Source of the DNA: Hysterangium stoloniferum
Lineage: Eukaryota > Basidiomycota > Agaricomycetes > Hysterangiales > Hysterangiaceae
NCBI GenBank assembly: GCA_015178975.1
Contig: WHVD01000021.1
Span: forward strand, 558,001-622,000
DNA: 64,000 nt
Reading direction: 5' to 3'
This document shows, piece by piece, positions 10,501 to 20,186 of this stretch. Under the pieces are notes generated by a model that did no database searches, had not been told where the DNA came from, and saw only the letters and a list, made by a program, of their open reading frames with translations. Every line of letters starts with the position of its first letter. Positions within the stretch are counted from its first letter, which is position 1. The position numbers and the translations under genes were made by a program.

Positions 10501-12344
10501 GGACTGCTGAACATGTCCGAGCTTATGAGGATGTTAAAACCACATTAGGATCAGCTCCAGTGCTGGGACATCCAGTTAGTGGGATGCCCTACCGATTGTA
10601 TACGGACGCTTCGGATTTTGCCTTGGGTTGTTGCCTCCAACAAGTCCAGAAGATGGCTTTAGGAGACTTAGTGGACACTAAAATCTATGCCCAAGCCAAA
10701 TTGGCTTTTGACCGTGCGCAGGACATGCCATCCTTCATTCATCGGTACAAAACCAAACTGCCCGAGATTGAGTGGTCGGATTCGTGGGGATCCACTTTTG
10801 AGGCGACTGAAGTTACTGTTGAACGAGTCATTGCATATTGGAGTCGCACGCTGAAAAGTGCTGAGCGTAACTATTCTGCTACTGAACGGGAAGCATTAGC
10901 AGCAAAGGAGGGACTAGTCCACTTTCAACCTTTCATTGAAGGTGAACATGTCCTGCTCATTACGGACCATGCAGCTCTGCAATGGGCTAGATCTTACGAG
11001 AACACTAATCATCGACTAGCCGCATGGGGGGCGATATACGCTGCATTTCCAGGTCTCGAGATTTTGCATCAAGCAGGGAGAGCTCACAGCAACGTGGATC
11101 CACTGTCCAGACTCCCTTGGGTACCAGCCTTCATGAGCCCTATTAGAGATGATTTTCAGGCTATCACCTCGACCTCTCTGGACAAGAGTACTGAGGAAAA
11201 ATTATGGAAGGACGAACCCGCTAAGAAAGCGGTCTTCTCTACCATACTCGATTCTATGGAACCTTTCGGAGTAACTCAAAAGGTCCGACGGTCAGGATGG
11301 GATTCTCATAACGCAATAAGGAACGACCAGGAAGACGAGTCTGACTTCGCATTGCGTCATCCTCAGCTACTAATCAGCATCGAGGAGGGATATATAAAGA
11401 AATTTCTAGAGGGTTATTCAAGGGACCCAGTTTTCAGGAACCTCTACGCTTTAGATACCCCTTCACCCAACACGGTTGTTACTCCTTCTCACTATTTCGT
11501 GGGAGCAAACCGACTCCTGTACTTTCGCGACTCGGACTGGAAAAGTCGAGTCTGTGTACCCAGAACCAGGATTAACTCGATTCTAAGGTTGGTACATGAT
11601 AACCCTTTTGAGGGAGCACACGGCGGAGGCCAGCGGTTGTTCAACCTGATGAAAGACCGGTTCTTTTGGCCAAGAATGCTACAGGATTGCGTGTCATACG
11701 CACGTACCTGCAATATCTGCCAAAAAACCAAAGTCGATCGCACCACTCATCAAGGAGCCCTCAGACCGGCTGACGTACCTTTTAGGCCATTCGAGGTAGT
11801 TTCTATGGACTTAATCACTGGACTACCCGATTCAGGAAAGGATTCGTATTCTGCAGTCTTCGTCGCCGTTGATAAATTGATGCGTTACGCTATTACAATA
11901 CCTACCTTTTCGAACCTTACGGCTGAAGGATTCGCACGAATATTTGTCAAACAGGTAGCAAGCCCCTTCGGACTGCCCTCTCGAATAATCTGTGACTGGG
12001 ATAAGAGATGGACCTGCAGGTTTTGGCGGGAAGTCTGTAAGATCTATGGTACCACCCTTGCGGTATCTTCGGCTCATCATCCTCAAATGGATGGGCAAAC
12101 GGAGAATATGAATGCAACCATAGAACAGATGCTTCAAGCCTATTGTGCCTCTGCTAAGGAAAGCTGGTCCCAGTGGATTGAGGTAGTTGTTCACGCATAC
12201 AACTCGACTGTTCACAGTTCCACAAACTACGCTCCGGCCTTCTTATTAATGGGATACCTCCCAAGAGGAATGTCTCGAGTCCTAGGAGGTGACGAACCCC
12301 TAGTTCCTAGAGAACTATCAGACAGCCCTATGGCAGACCAATGA
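7563..12344 (+). CDS. Gypsy A pol: nucleocapsid knuckle, protease, RT, RNase H, integrase
   Basis: A 1593-residue frame. A zinc knuckle CWICGSPEHFKIDC is at residues about 98-111. The protease motif MDTGADLSLIS is near 353. Reverse transcriptase spans about 725-905, including VVIDYRKLNHL near 764 and PFGLRNGPSTFQR. RNase H starts near 1012 (YTDASDFALGCC). The integrase HHCC zinc finger is at about 1346-1386 (HDNPFEGAHGGG ... CNICQ). The integrase core is at about 1405-1560, ending with HHPQMDGQTE. The RT-RNase H-integrase order is that of Ty3/gypsy. The enzymes would copy element RNA into DNA in particles and insert it. It is unusually well preserved compared with other pol regions in this window, but still a fossil copy. 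Confidence 0.93.
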   Translation: MYANNLQEALINAWVQTHRECYRFQKPRVMLSEGQELDFRVTGDSSSPNHILVSETNERGSTRRTVLDVADPKQGKCHGKMFFERSNKRSSVKPTKECWICGSPEHFKIDCPQAGKMSHYVSINKCSAQDMSEEAEEQRLYEAVHGLSIQGQVNNSDDELTFVSIYSPHVEDKLVREENQTTGEALLSEAYVSILAADFFEKGDWLSAHRQDLEGLTEDYCQTGDSHEQISSNSLCSPGADVDTFPFDPGNPPDLLPYENSDSEDSDNDPVLDSPSKHVSCRSERRNVILSLRKESKRPRIQYPRPSRLMKEDTMILYRKRDPPSSYSSIGVAALHVFGHVGTPDSPEHVKIRMDTGADLSLISEEFYKELQGIYKLKQGLKLRLIQLTGNAKVIGYVNIPIYLEDDSGTLLKFAAETYVVRGMTVPILLGEDFHINYEIGTLRDQPLGSRLILPGRQGFIPASSSKEPQPLTFTVNKAPFGKHEKESSKLTSLPDKGVCTERVARALEDCTIDPESARLVPIFVEDLKGEEWIVEGIVLQNEDGSILATPITAISRNSAAVPLANPSLTPKTIRRGETIGIIHDPARWAHKPRSLEEKGLMVAGATKIAHLIESLSQLEEDRQVASERPKPPVEPEIADDFEPPGPKTAAVADNEKFVSEDLHRLVNLGPDIPTEVLPRLRSVLTENVKAFGVDGRLGQVECRVPVPLKEGAQPISMPMFPSSPANRRVIDEQMDTWFEQGVIEPSKSPWGVPAFVVYHNGKLRVVIDYRKLNHLTVPDEFPLPRQLEIMQALSGSNVLSSFDALAGFTQLEMLEDDKPKTAFRSHRGLWQFKRMPFGLRNGPSTFQRIMQTVLAPYLWIFCLVYINDIVIFSKNWDDHLLHMNQVLGAITSAGITLSPKKCFIGYNPILLLGHKVSRLGFSTHQEKVRAILELAPPTKVSDLQRFLGMVLYFSAYIPFYSWMVSPLFSLLKKGTPWMWTAEHVRAYEDVKTTLGSAPVLGHPVSGMPYRLYTDASDFALGCCLQQVQKMALGDLVDTKIYAQAKLAFDRAQDMPSFIHRYKTKLPEIEWSDSWGSTFEATEVTVERVIAYWSRTLKSAERNYSATEREALAAKEGLVHFQPFIEGEHVLLITDHAALQWARSYENTNHRLAAWGAIYAAFPGLEILHQAGRAHSNVDPLSRLPWVPAFMSPIRDDFQAITSTSLDKSTEEKLWKDEPAKKAVFSTILDSMEPFGVTQKVRRSGWDSHNAIRNDQEDESDFALRHPQLLISIEEGYIKKFLEGYSRDPVFRNLYALDTPSPNTVVTPSHYFVGANRLLYFRDSDWKSRVCVPRTRINSILRLVHDNPFEGAHGGGQRLFNLMKDRFFWPRMLQDCVSYARTCNICQKTKVDRTTHQGALRPADVPFRPFEVVSMDLITGLPDSGKDSYSAVFVAVDKLMRYAITIPTFSNLTAEGFARIFVKQVASPFGLPSRIICDWDKRWTCRFWREVCKIYGTTLAVSSAHHPQMDGQTENMNATIEQMLQAYCASAKESWSQWIEVVVHAYNSTVHSSTNYAPAFLLMGYLPRGMSRVLGGDEPLVPRELSDSPMADQ

Positions 12345-12371
12345 ATCCTCGAGCTAGAAAATCATCGGCAG

Positions 12372-12890
12372 ATGGCACGAGATTCAATTGCTCGAGCCCA
12401 AGAGATTCAAGCACGAGCGTATAACAAGAAGCAAAGACCTGTAGAAGATATCTCTGAGGGAGACTTTGTATTGGTGAACCCCCACTCCCTCGAACTGGTG
12501 GAAGTTAAGGGAACAGGGAAGAAACTAATACAAAGACGGATTGGACCATTCGAGGTCCTTGAGAAATTGAACTCTCAAGTATTTAGGCTTAAGATTCCCC
12601 CGGAGTATCCTATGCATCCAGTCATTAATCGGGATCATCTGCGGAAATATCAACCCTCTCCTTCCAAGCTAGGTCCGAGACCCCAACTTGAGAACCTAAG
12701 AGAGTTGAAATCAGATCATGAAGAATATGAAGTCGAAGCTATTGTTGGACATAGGAAACAGCGAAATCGTCTGCTATTTAGGGTGCGCTGGAAAGGTTAT
12801 GGACCCGAGGAGGATTCGTGGTTAAGCAGCACTGACCTTAGAAATGCCCTGGCACTTCTGAGGGCGTACAAGGCGCTGTTCAACATTTAA
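12372..12890 (+). pseudogene. Gypsy A integrase C-terminal part with chromodomain
   Basis: The frame covers the integrase C-terminal segment (GDFVLVNP ... RRIGPFEVLEKL ... HPVINRDHLRKY). It ends in a chromodomain (YEVEAIVGHRKQRNRLLFRVRWKGYGPEEDSW), typical of chromoviruses. The chromodomain is thought to direct integration to heterochromatin marked by histone H3 methylation, which fits the dense nesting here. Confidence 0.85.
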
Positions 12891-13110
12891 TGGGATATAT
12901 GTGCTCAAGGAATCATCTATTCCATCTCTTTTGTAACTTCCTTTCAGAAATATCTCAGTTATTCAGTGAGCCATCTCATTGGCTTTTATTCTTTTCATTT
13001 TTCCATCCCTTCGGTCGATTGGGACAACCATTAATTGGCAGCGGACACATTTCCCCAAAAACCCGGCCACAATTAATGAATTTTATTTAACGACCAACTG
13101 AGCGGAGTTT

Positions 13111-13131
13111 CAATTCAATATATATAAAAAA
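13111..13131 (+). promoter_or_regulatory. TATA-like run upstream of the gypsy A extra coding region
   Basis: TATATATAAAAAAG lies about 110 bp upstream of the ATG at 13237, in a 340-bp gap after the chromodomain part. The intervening sequence is pyrimidine-rich, as in many fungal leaders. It could be an internal promoter for the third coding region. This is inference only. Confidence 0.4.
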
Positions 13132-13236
13132 GTACACGTAAATTCGCATAAATTTTCTTTATCTTTCACACCACGTCCTTCACCTATCTACAGCCCTTCC
13201 CTCTAGCTTTAACTTTACCACTTTTATCGTGCTATA

Positions 13237-15156
13237 ATGCTCCCTTTCCAACAAAACAAGCAAGTCCTCCCTAAGTTCAAAAAGGTCCCACGAGCCCCGA
13301 CAGCCAGTACATCCACGACCAGCGGGGGATTCATCACCCACATGCCTCGTACAGACAATGTCGAGAGCAATTGGGGTACCCAAGAATCAACCCCCCTGTC
13401 GACTTTCTCCTTTGGTGATGAGCCGGGGAAAAATACCGGTACGGATTGGAGCAAGCCGTTAGGCCCCTCCGTCAGACCGTCATCTGAGGAAGTCGCTGCT
13501 ATCATGCGGAAGCAGGAAATGTTTATGGAAGAACACAACGCAAGGAGGCTCACCCGCAAAAGAGAAAGGCGCGCTGAGTATAGAAGTCAACAGGAGGCGA
13601 GGGGAGCAAGAGAAGGAGTCCCCTCCAAGTGACAGCGGCGTGAGTACAGAGAGCAATGCGGAAACAGAGCTTCCGCGCCAATCCTTCCCCCCCTAGGAGA
13701 GAAATGGGCCGACTTCGCAGAGACTGATGATAGTGAGGGTGGGACGCCTTGCATTAGGATGACGGGAACCAAGAGCTGGAAGGAGAAGGAGGGTATCATC
13801 TTTTATGACTGGGAGCTACTTCGACGCATTAAGTTGCAACGCATAGTTCTTACCCGAGGGGACGGTCAAATGTTGCCCCAACGAGAAAAAGGATACCGTA
13901 GGGGACCAATTGAGTTCTCCTCGGATGAGGATGAGGAGGAGGACGAGAACGGGAAAGGTGTGTATAGCATCCAATCTCTGGGAGAGGATTGCCATGAAGG
14001 GTTCCTTCTCCCGTCTAAAGTTCGCTTCGTAACCAGCGACCCCAACCAAAGACAAACGTGGAGACCGTCATCCAGAGTATGGAGGGGTCACCACCCTAGT
14101 CAACAGTCACTGGAATGCAAACCTTCCACGATTCCGGTCCCACATCTCTTGTCAACGTCGAGGCCCCTTCCCATCATTCACCCTACACACACTCCCTCAG
14201 CCCCGATTCTAACGCCTCATTTACCTCCCTCTTCAAAAGCTATACCGGTACCGACCCAACTTCCGCCGTCACCGGGTATCCCTCCCGACTCTCCGTATTC
14301 ATATTCCGTGTCCTTGGGTAGCCCTATCCAGGACCTTCCACCAGAGCAAATGGATGTCGATTTGGACCCCCCTACACCGGACGTCATCGATCCCATGGCA
14401 AGCAGAAAGGCGAAGGAGAAGCAGAAAGCCACCACTCCTCTCTGAGAACAATCCCCTATTCCCATCCCTGACAGCCCGGTTCCCCTCACTGAGCCCGTAT
14501 CCACAACTTTCTGGATGCGAGTAGCTGTCAACTACCCTTCCGAACAGTTTCCTGTCAGAAGGGTGCTATCGCAGCTCGTGCCAGTACTTCAGCAACCGGT
14601 CCTTCAAGGGAGCCTCAAGGGTTGTCGCGGTCTGGCTCCATTGTCGGAGAAAATGGAGGATTTCTATCTCTCCTTCGAGGATCTCACAGAAGGGAAGAAC
14701 TTTGCACGAGCAGCACAGGAGATTAAACTCTCTATGTTCCGGCACATCATAGTGGAGCTTCACCGTCTGCCCCCAGACTCAGCGAATGTCCTCTCTATTG
14801 CTGGCTTAGTAGATTTACTCGAGGCCCTCGTCCTGACGCCTCTCACAGAGACCACTATGCAGCCACACGTTCCTGCCCCACTGCCCACGTCTTCGTTTCC
14901 CCTCCCCAATGCTCCTCTTCTCACGCGGATTTCCGCTCCACCAGTTAGTGTCCGCACAGTCGTTCGTTGCAGAGAGAAAGCCTACAGACAATGGGCCGAC
15001 TCCTTGTACAGGAATTCTAGTGATTTGGCTCAGGCGAGAATAGCTGCATCCTTCAGAGTAAAAAGGGAACGATGGGGAAATATCATTTTGGACCTTGGGG
15101 GATCCTCACAGGAAGCTTGGGGTGGCATCCCAGATGCTCTTCGACACCTTGTATAG
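13237..15156 (+). pseudogene. Gypsy A extra coding region downstream of pol (third ORF)
   Basis: About 1.9 kb of mostly open sequence on the element's sense strand, between the chromodomain and the 3' LTR. The encoded segments include a basic helix-like stretch (ARRLTRKRERRAEYR), an acidic patch (SSDEDEEEDENG), a long Pro-rich stretch and a more globular last part. That last part contains EDFYLSFEDLTEGKNFARAAQEIK and ends near 15156, only about 25 bp before the 3' LTR. I recognise no family: no envelope-like signal or membrane segment, no zinc finger. Base composition resembles gag and pol of the same element, so it seems native to it. It could be a second gag-like or regulatory protein. Broken in a few places. 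Confidence 0.55.
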
Positions 15157-15181
15157 CACATCCCTTCGAACTGGGGGGCAC

Positions 15182-16035
15182 TGTAAAGGGTATGCATATA
15201 TGCATAATTGGACTAAGGAATAATAGTTGGAATATAGTATTTTATTATTTATCTTTTATTTTCTTTCTTTACATTCTTTCTATATTTCGAGCATACCTTT
15301 ATTTTGTAGTTCGAAGCTTTGTGTATACGTATGGGCGCTCTCAGCGCCAAAGGGATAGATAACTTTTACCCAGCAGACACCACCTCGTAACGACTCAGAC
15401 GTTGAATAGCGAGAGGTGTCAAGGGTAGTATCTCAGCTACCATAAGGTGTTGGAATGTGTACATCATGAACAACATATTCCGAAGATCAGATCTATTTTT
15501 GGGACAACAAAGGAGTTGTGTCACTTACCCTTTCCTTTGTTCCACTGCTAATTGTTCTCACTGTTTCATTGTTCTACCAAAGATATATAAGCAGTAGATA
15601 GTATTTGACTGTACTTTAGTCTATTATACAATATTTAGGTCTTACTTTCCAACATAAGGTAGTATTCTCTGGGCTACTAATAGCCTTTTGGACTCGAACC
15701 GCTAAGGTCAAGTTCCGCCTTCAAGACTTTGCGCTCATCGACACTACAGTCGACGAGCGCTACTATTACTCTATCCTAGATACTCAGTCTTTAGCTGAGT
15801 ATCTTACTTATTTCTAGCTACTAGTTGTACCGTAAAAGGTCAACTCATTATCTTACTGTTCTAAGCCGTCGCGAGCAACTATACAGTTGCTCTTGAGGCG
15901 TGCAGTGCGTTCTTATACTAGTACTAACAGTCTAGTAGCCTATAGTATTGTACTGACGGTCAATACTCTCTAATAGTAGTTGAATAAACACTATTCTTCG
16001 TATATCGAGCGGTCAGAATCTAACGACTCTTCACA
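15182..16035 (+). repeat. 3' LTR of gypsy A, with a solo LTR inside
   Basis: It matches the 5' LTR from TGTAAAGGG to TCTTCACA, but is longer by 212 bp because of the insertion at 15448-15654 plus its 5-bp duplication. A purine run (GGGGGG, 15174-15179) lies just upstream. Flanked outside by GTCCC. Confidence 0.93.
15448..15654. mobile_element. 207-bp solo LTR inside the gypsy A 3' LTR
   Basis: It begins TGTTGGAATG and ends CTTTCCAACA. The 5-bp duplication TAAGG flanks it (15443-15447 and 15655-15659). It has a TATATAAGC TATA-like motif. Size and termini suggest a copia-type LTR left by recombination between the ends of a complete element. It is the third layer of this nest. Confidence 0.88.
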
Positions 16036-16040
16036 GTCCC

Positions 16041-19000
16041 AATCAAGTTAGCAGACCATACTGTTATCTACTCTGCAGGAGTTGGTTCTGTGGTATTCAA
16101 CCCAGTTATAAATGGAAGGAAATCGCGATCTGTGGAGCTTACAAGAGTTTTGCATGTACCACAACTGCGCAGTAACCTACTGTCTTGTCTTTATCTCACA
16201 AGGCACAAAGGACTACTCATACACATTGATCGAACAACAATGCATTTCAAACTCTCTGGCCAGACTTTGTTTACAGCCAGAGTTACTGCACAGAATGCAG
16301 GCATCCTAAATGGTGCCACTGCACCTATTATTGAGAAAGCTGGTGCTGCCTCCACTCTTCCCTTTGATATCAATCTCTGGCATCACCGTCTTGGACACCA
16401 CAGCTATGCTGATGTCCAGAAGATGATCAGAGAAGGATTGGTGGTTGGCTTAAACCTTGACTCAAAGGAACAGCCTGATCCCATCTGTGAACCTTGCCTT
16501 GCTGGCAAAATGACTGCCAGTCCATTTCCTACCTCACCAAGTCATTCTCAGACACCACTTGAACTTATTCATAGTGACCTACATGGACCTCTTCCTGTAC
16601 AAACAACTGAGGGATACCACTACTGAATAACCTTCATTGATGATTGCACCAAATTGCGAGCTGTTCTGTTCTTAAAACGGAAGAGTGATGCATTTGAAGC
16701 ATTCAGGAGATACAAAGCTTATGCTGAGAATCTTCTGGGTTGCAAGGTCAAAGCTCTGCAGGATGACAAAGGGGGGGAATACATGTCAAATGCCTTTATC
16801 AAATTCACAGATGAATGTGGAATAGCACGCCATCATACCACTCGCAATCACCCTCAACAGAATGGAGTTGCAGAACGAGCCAATTGTACCTTGGCTGATC
16901 ATGTCACTGCCATGATGCATGAAGCGTGTATGCCTGCCTCTTTCTGGAATCATGCTGTGGCATCTTATGTTTATGTATGGAACCGTCTGCCTACTGCACC
17001 ATTGCCCAAAACTACACCCTATGAGCAATGGTACAAGCAGAAACCAGATGTGAGCAACTTGCGAGTATGGGGATGTACTGCCTATGTTTACATTCAAAGG
17101 GATAAAAGGAAGTCACTTCAGTCACACATGGAGAAATGCCTCTTTCTAGGCTATCCTGTGGGATACAAAGGTTGGCAATTCTACAACCCTGTTACAAAGA
17201 AGTTTATCATCTCTGAACGGGCTGTATTTGATGAACGCCATTTTCCTGGTCTATCTACTACTGGACCAATGCCTAATATCAGGCTTTTCCCAAATACACC
17301 AAACTCTGACATTTCTTCATTTGTGCCAGAAGTAGAGAGGGATAATGATATTTCTGTCCCTCCTACTCATATTCCTGCACCTCCTGCTCATATTCCTATA
17401 CCTCCTGTTCATGTTCCTGCACCTCCTGCTCAGATTCCTGCACTTCCTGAACCACCTTTGCCTCCTCCTGGTGTTGAAGAACCTATTCAACTACCTCCTC
17501 CACCTGCACCAGAACCACAGCTTCGTTGCTCTCAGTGTGTTTCAAAGCAACCTGGTGAATGGTGGAAGGTACAACCAGCTCCAGCTCCAGCTGAGGATGA
17601 TGATGAGGACATTGGTTATGAGGAAGTACAGTTTGTTGGAACAGCTTCAACTGCTGATCCGCAAAATTACAAGCAGGCTATGAAAGGTGATGATGCAGAT
17701 AAATGGCAAGAAGCTATCAATGCAGAGTACAATACACTGGTAGAAAACAAGACATGGGAACTTGTTGACCTTCCAGTTGGTGCAAAGGCAATTGGTTCTG
17801 GTTGGGTGTTTAAAGTCAAACACAATGCAGATGGCACCATTGAGCGTTATAAAGCTCGTCTTGTTGCCAAAGGATACTCACAATGTCCTGGCATTGACTA
17901 CAATGAAGTGTTTGCACCTACTTTTAGACCTGCCACTCTGCGTTTGATTCTGGCCCTAGCTGCCATTGAAGACATGGACTTGCGCTCTGTTGATATTTCT
18001 GCTGCTTTCACTCATGGTGACCTTGATGAGACAATTTATATGAGACAACCTGAAGGCTTCCATCAAGGAGGTCCTAATAAGGTTCTCAGACTCTTGAAAT
18101 CACTCTATGGTCTCAAGCAGTCATCTCGTCAATGGAACATCAAATTGCATGGTGCACTTACTGAAATGGACTTCAAACGAATTGAATCTGATACCTCTGT
18201 TTACATTTATTCAAATGGAGAGGTCAAGATCTTTGTGCCCATTTACATTGATGATATTACATTTGCATCCAAGTCCACTCTTGCCATTGACAAAGCTGTC
18301 AAGCAATTGTCTCTGCATTTTAAATGCCGTGATCTTGGACCCACTGTTTATTTACTTGGTGTGGGAGTTGGTAGAGATCGCTCTAAGCGACTCCTTACTC
18401 TTGATCAGCGACAGTTTATTCTCAACATGCTTGAGCGTTATAACATGTCTGACTGTCATCCAGTTCTCACACCTATGACACCTGGTACATCCCTTTCCAA
18501 AGAAATGGGTCCTGAGAATGCTGCAGAGGTGGATTTCATGCATAGTGTTCCTTATCTCAGTGCTGTTGGGTCTTTACAATACCTGGCTACTATGACCTGT
18601 CCAGATATTGCTTATACTGTGTCCTACTTGGCACGTTTTAATGGCAATCCTGGACCAAAGCATTGGACAGCAGTAAAGCACTTGTTCAGATACCTAAAGG
18701 GTACACTGGAATACAAGTTGCATTACTCTGGTAAAAGTGGCTCTGAATTATTCACCACATATACTGATGCTGCTCATGGTGATTGCATTGATTCTGGAAG
18801 ATCCACTGGGGGTTATGTAACTATGATGGCTGGAGGTGCTGTTGCCTGGAGTAGCAAACTCCAAAGTATTGTCACACTTTCTACAACTGAAGCAGAATTT
18901 GTCTCTGCTGTAGAAGCTGGCAAGGAGATTGCCTGGATGTGAAAAATCCTAGGTGAATTTGGCTACCAAGTTAATCAACCCTCCACTCTACACATTGACA

Positions 19001-19215
19001 ACCAGTCTGCCATCAGTGTTGCTAAGAACCCTGAGCATCATGGGAGGATGAAACATCTTGATCTTCGCTACTATTGGCTTAGGGATGCTGTAAATGCCAA
19101 GTGTATTACTCCTTCCTATATTCCTACTGCAGAACAAATTGCAGATATTCTAACCAAGCCTCTATCCTCTCCTAAGGTTCAATTTTGCCATGATGGAATG
19201 GGCATTAGAACTTAG
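16041..19215 (+). pseudogene. Copia pol: integrase, reverse transcriptase, RNase H
   Basis: The pol of the outer copia element resumes here. A pre-integrase/zinc segment (LWHHRLGHHSYADV ... CEPCLAGKM) is followed by an integrase core (HTTRNHPQQNGVAERAN near 16834). The longest open stretch is 16654-18942. After the integrase comes a Pro-rich linker of repeated HIPAPPA-like units (about 17340-17480). Then comes reverse transcriptase (WVFKVKHNADGTIERYKARLVAKGY; YIDDITF near 18244) and RNase H (YTDAAHGDCIDSGRSTGGY; STTEAEF; ending near 19210). This order is diagnostic of Ty1/copia. Broken in a small number of places. Confidence 0.9.
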
Positions 19216-19317
19216 TTCCATTCTCTCTTGTCTTACTCTCTGTAGTTTAGCAAAGTCTCTCTTTCTCTCTCTCTCTCTGTTTCTTTTTCTTTGGAGACAT
19301 GTGAGATCAGGGGGGTC

Positions 19318-19734
19318 TGTTAAAACTGCCTCCACTGTCTCCAAGACCTTCTGGAACCTTCTAGAACCTTCTAGAAGCTTCCAGCATGTTCCAGAGTATT
19401 CCCTGTTCATTTCCCATGACAGCTGTCAATCAGCTGTCAGTTTGTATTCTAGCTGTCAATCAGCTGTCAGTTTGTATTCTAGCTGTCAATCAGCTGTCAG
19501 TTTGTATTCTAGCTGTCAATCAGCTGTCAGTTTGTATTCTAGCTGTCAGTTTCCATTCAAGCTGTCAATCAGCTGTCACTTCTGACAGCTGTCAACCAGC
19601 TGTCACTTTTGACAGCTGACAAGCCTACTGATGTATAACATATATAAGCTTGTAGTTAGTGACCTGAATAGTAACAACTTTCCTCAGACTTGCGTGTGTC
19701 ACATGTCACAGTAAGTCACAGGTCACATTTAACA
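19318..19734 (+). repeat. 3' LTR of the copia element
   Basis: 417 bp, TGTTAAAAC...TTTAACA. It is preceded by the polypurine run AGATCAGGGGGG and followed by GAACT. It carries the same heat-shock-element-like array (about 19349-19401) and about four 30-bp repeats. Confidence 0.92.
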
Positions 19735-19739
19735 GAACT

Positions 19740-20181
19740 ACCACAAACTGATGACAGAATGTGGTAGATGGGATGAGGAGCTACATCTCAATATAAGACA
19801 TCAAGATGATTGGAGAAAGCACTGAGGCTAGAGAGGTGATATAAGACCTGATTGAAGTCAGGATGAGGAAAAGGGGTGGTGGGACCCCCTCCTTATATAT
19901 GTTTCTGGGTGGTTGTGCACAGACCATGGAGCTCAAACCTTGTTGACTTCCTAAAAAGGAAATTGTTTGAAACAACAAGGTTAAAAATGATTAAAAGTAA
20001 GAGATAAATAGGATAAGACTAGTCATTGATAAATAGAGTGATTCCAAGTGATTTTGGCTTTATTAAAAATGGTTTAGAGCCATTAAAAATTCCCTAGGTA
20101 TATTCTCCCCTGAGGTGGACAGTCTACATTTTTGTAGAAGACTCCAAACCAGTTTTCTTAGAAGACTCCACCATTTTCATA
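19740..20181. other. Spacer between the copia element and gypsy B copy 1
   Basis: No gene is visible. From about 20092 it contains one arm of an imperfect inverted repeat whose partner lies beyond copy 1 (31743-31806). GTAGAAGACTCC-type short repeats also continue on the far side, showing that copy 1 inserted into this repeat. Confidence 0.5.
20092..20150. repeat. Left arm of an imperfect inverted repeat interrupted by gypsy B copy 1
   Basis: About 58 bp that align (roughly four in five bases by eye) with the reverse complement of 31743-31806. Shared core parts are TATATTC, CCCCTGAG and TTGTAGAAGA. Without copy 1 the arms would be about 300 bp apart. It may be a MITE-like foldback, or two copia 3' ends facing each other, since each arm has a purine run. 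Confidence 0.5.
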
Positions 20182-20186
20182 CAATA

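Larger units (their letters stand above)
4747..16035 (+). mobile_element. Gypsy family A chromodomain retrotransposon nested in copia
   Basis: LTRs begin TGTAAAGGG and end CTCTTCACA. The element is flanked by the 5-bp duplication GTCCC (4742-4746 and 16036-16040). It is about 11.3 kb long including a solo LTR in its 3' LTR. Parts in order: 5' LTR, gag (5465-7507), a long pol (7563-12344) with protease-RT-RNase H-integrase order, a chromodomain part (12372-12890), a TATA-containing gap, an extra coding region (13237-15156), a polypurine run near 15170-15181 and the 3' LTR. It looks largely whole with a handful of breaks. Its two LTRs differ at about 16 positions, nearly all CpG transitions. 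Confidence 0.95.
3567..19734 (+). mobile_element. Copia (Ty1/copia) LTR retrotransposon, split by a nested gypsy element
   Basis: Seen directly: LTRs beginning TGTTAAAAC and ending TTTAACA at 3567-4088 and 19318-19734, flanked by the 5-bp duplication GAACT (3562-3566 and 19735-19739). Parts in order are the 5' LTR, a primer site, a short gag/zinc-knuckle and protease part, the nested gypsy element (4747-16035 plus its duplication), integrase, reverse transcriptase, RNase H, a polypurine stretch just before 19318, and the 3' LTR. The order protease-integrase-RT-RNase H identifies copia rather than gypsy. Excluding the insert the element is about 4.9 kb. It is broken by the nested insertion and by a few further breaks, and its gag part is short for the family. 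The two LTRs are nearly identical outside a tandem-repeat block, so it looks fairly recent. Confidence 0.93.

Noticed and set aside
12891-13110. Envelope-like gene in gypsy A
   Set aside because: No signal peptide, cleavage site or membrane segment is visible downstream of pol. The 66-residue hydrophobic frame at 12890 is a short chance ORF.
13587-14531. Minus-strand ORFs over the gypsy A extra region
   Set aside because: They are short shadows in GC-richer coding sequence. The sense frames are longer and cover the interval better.
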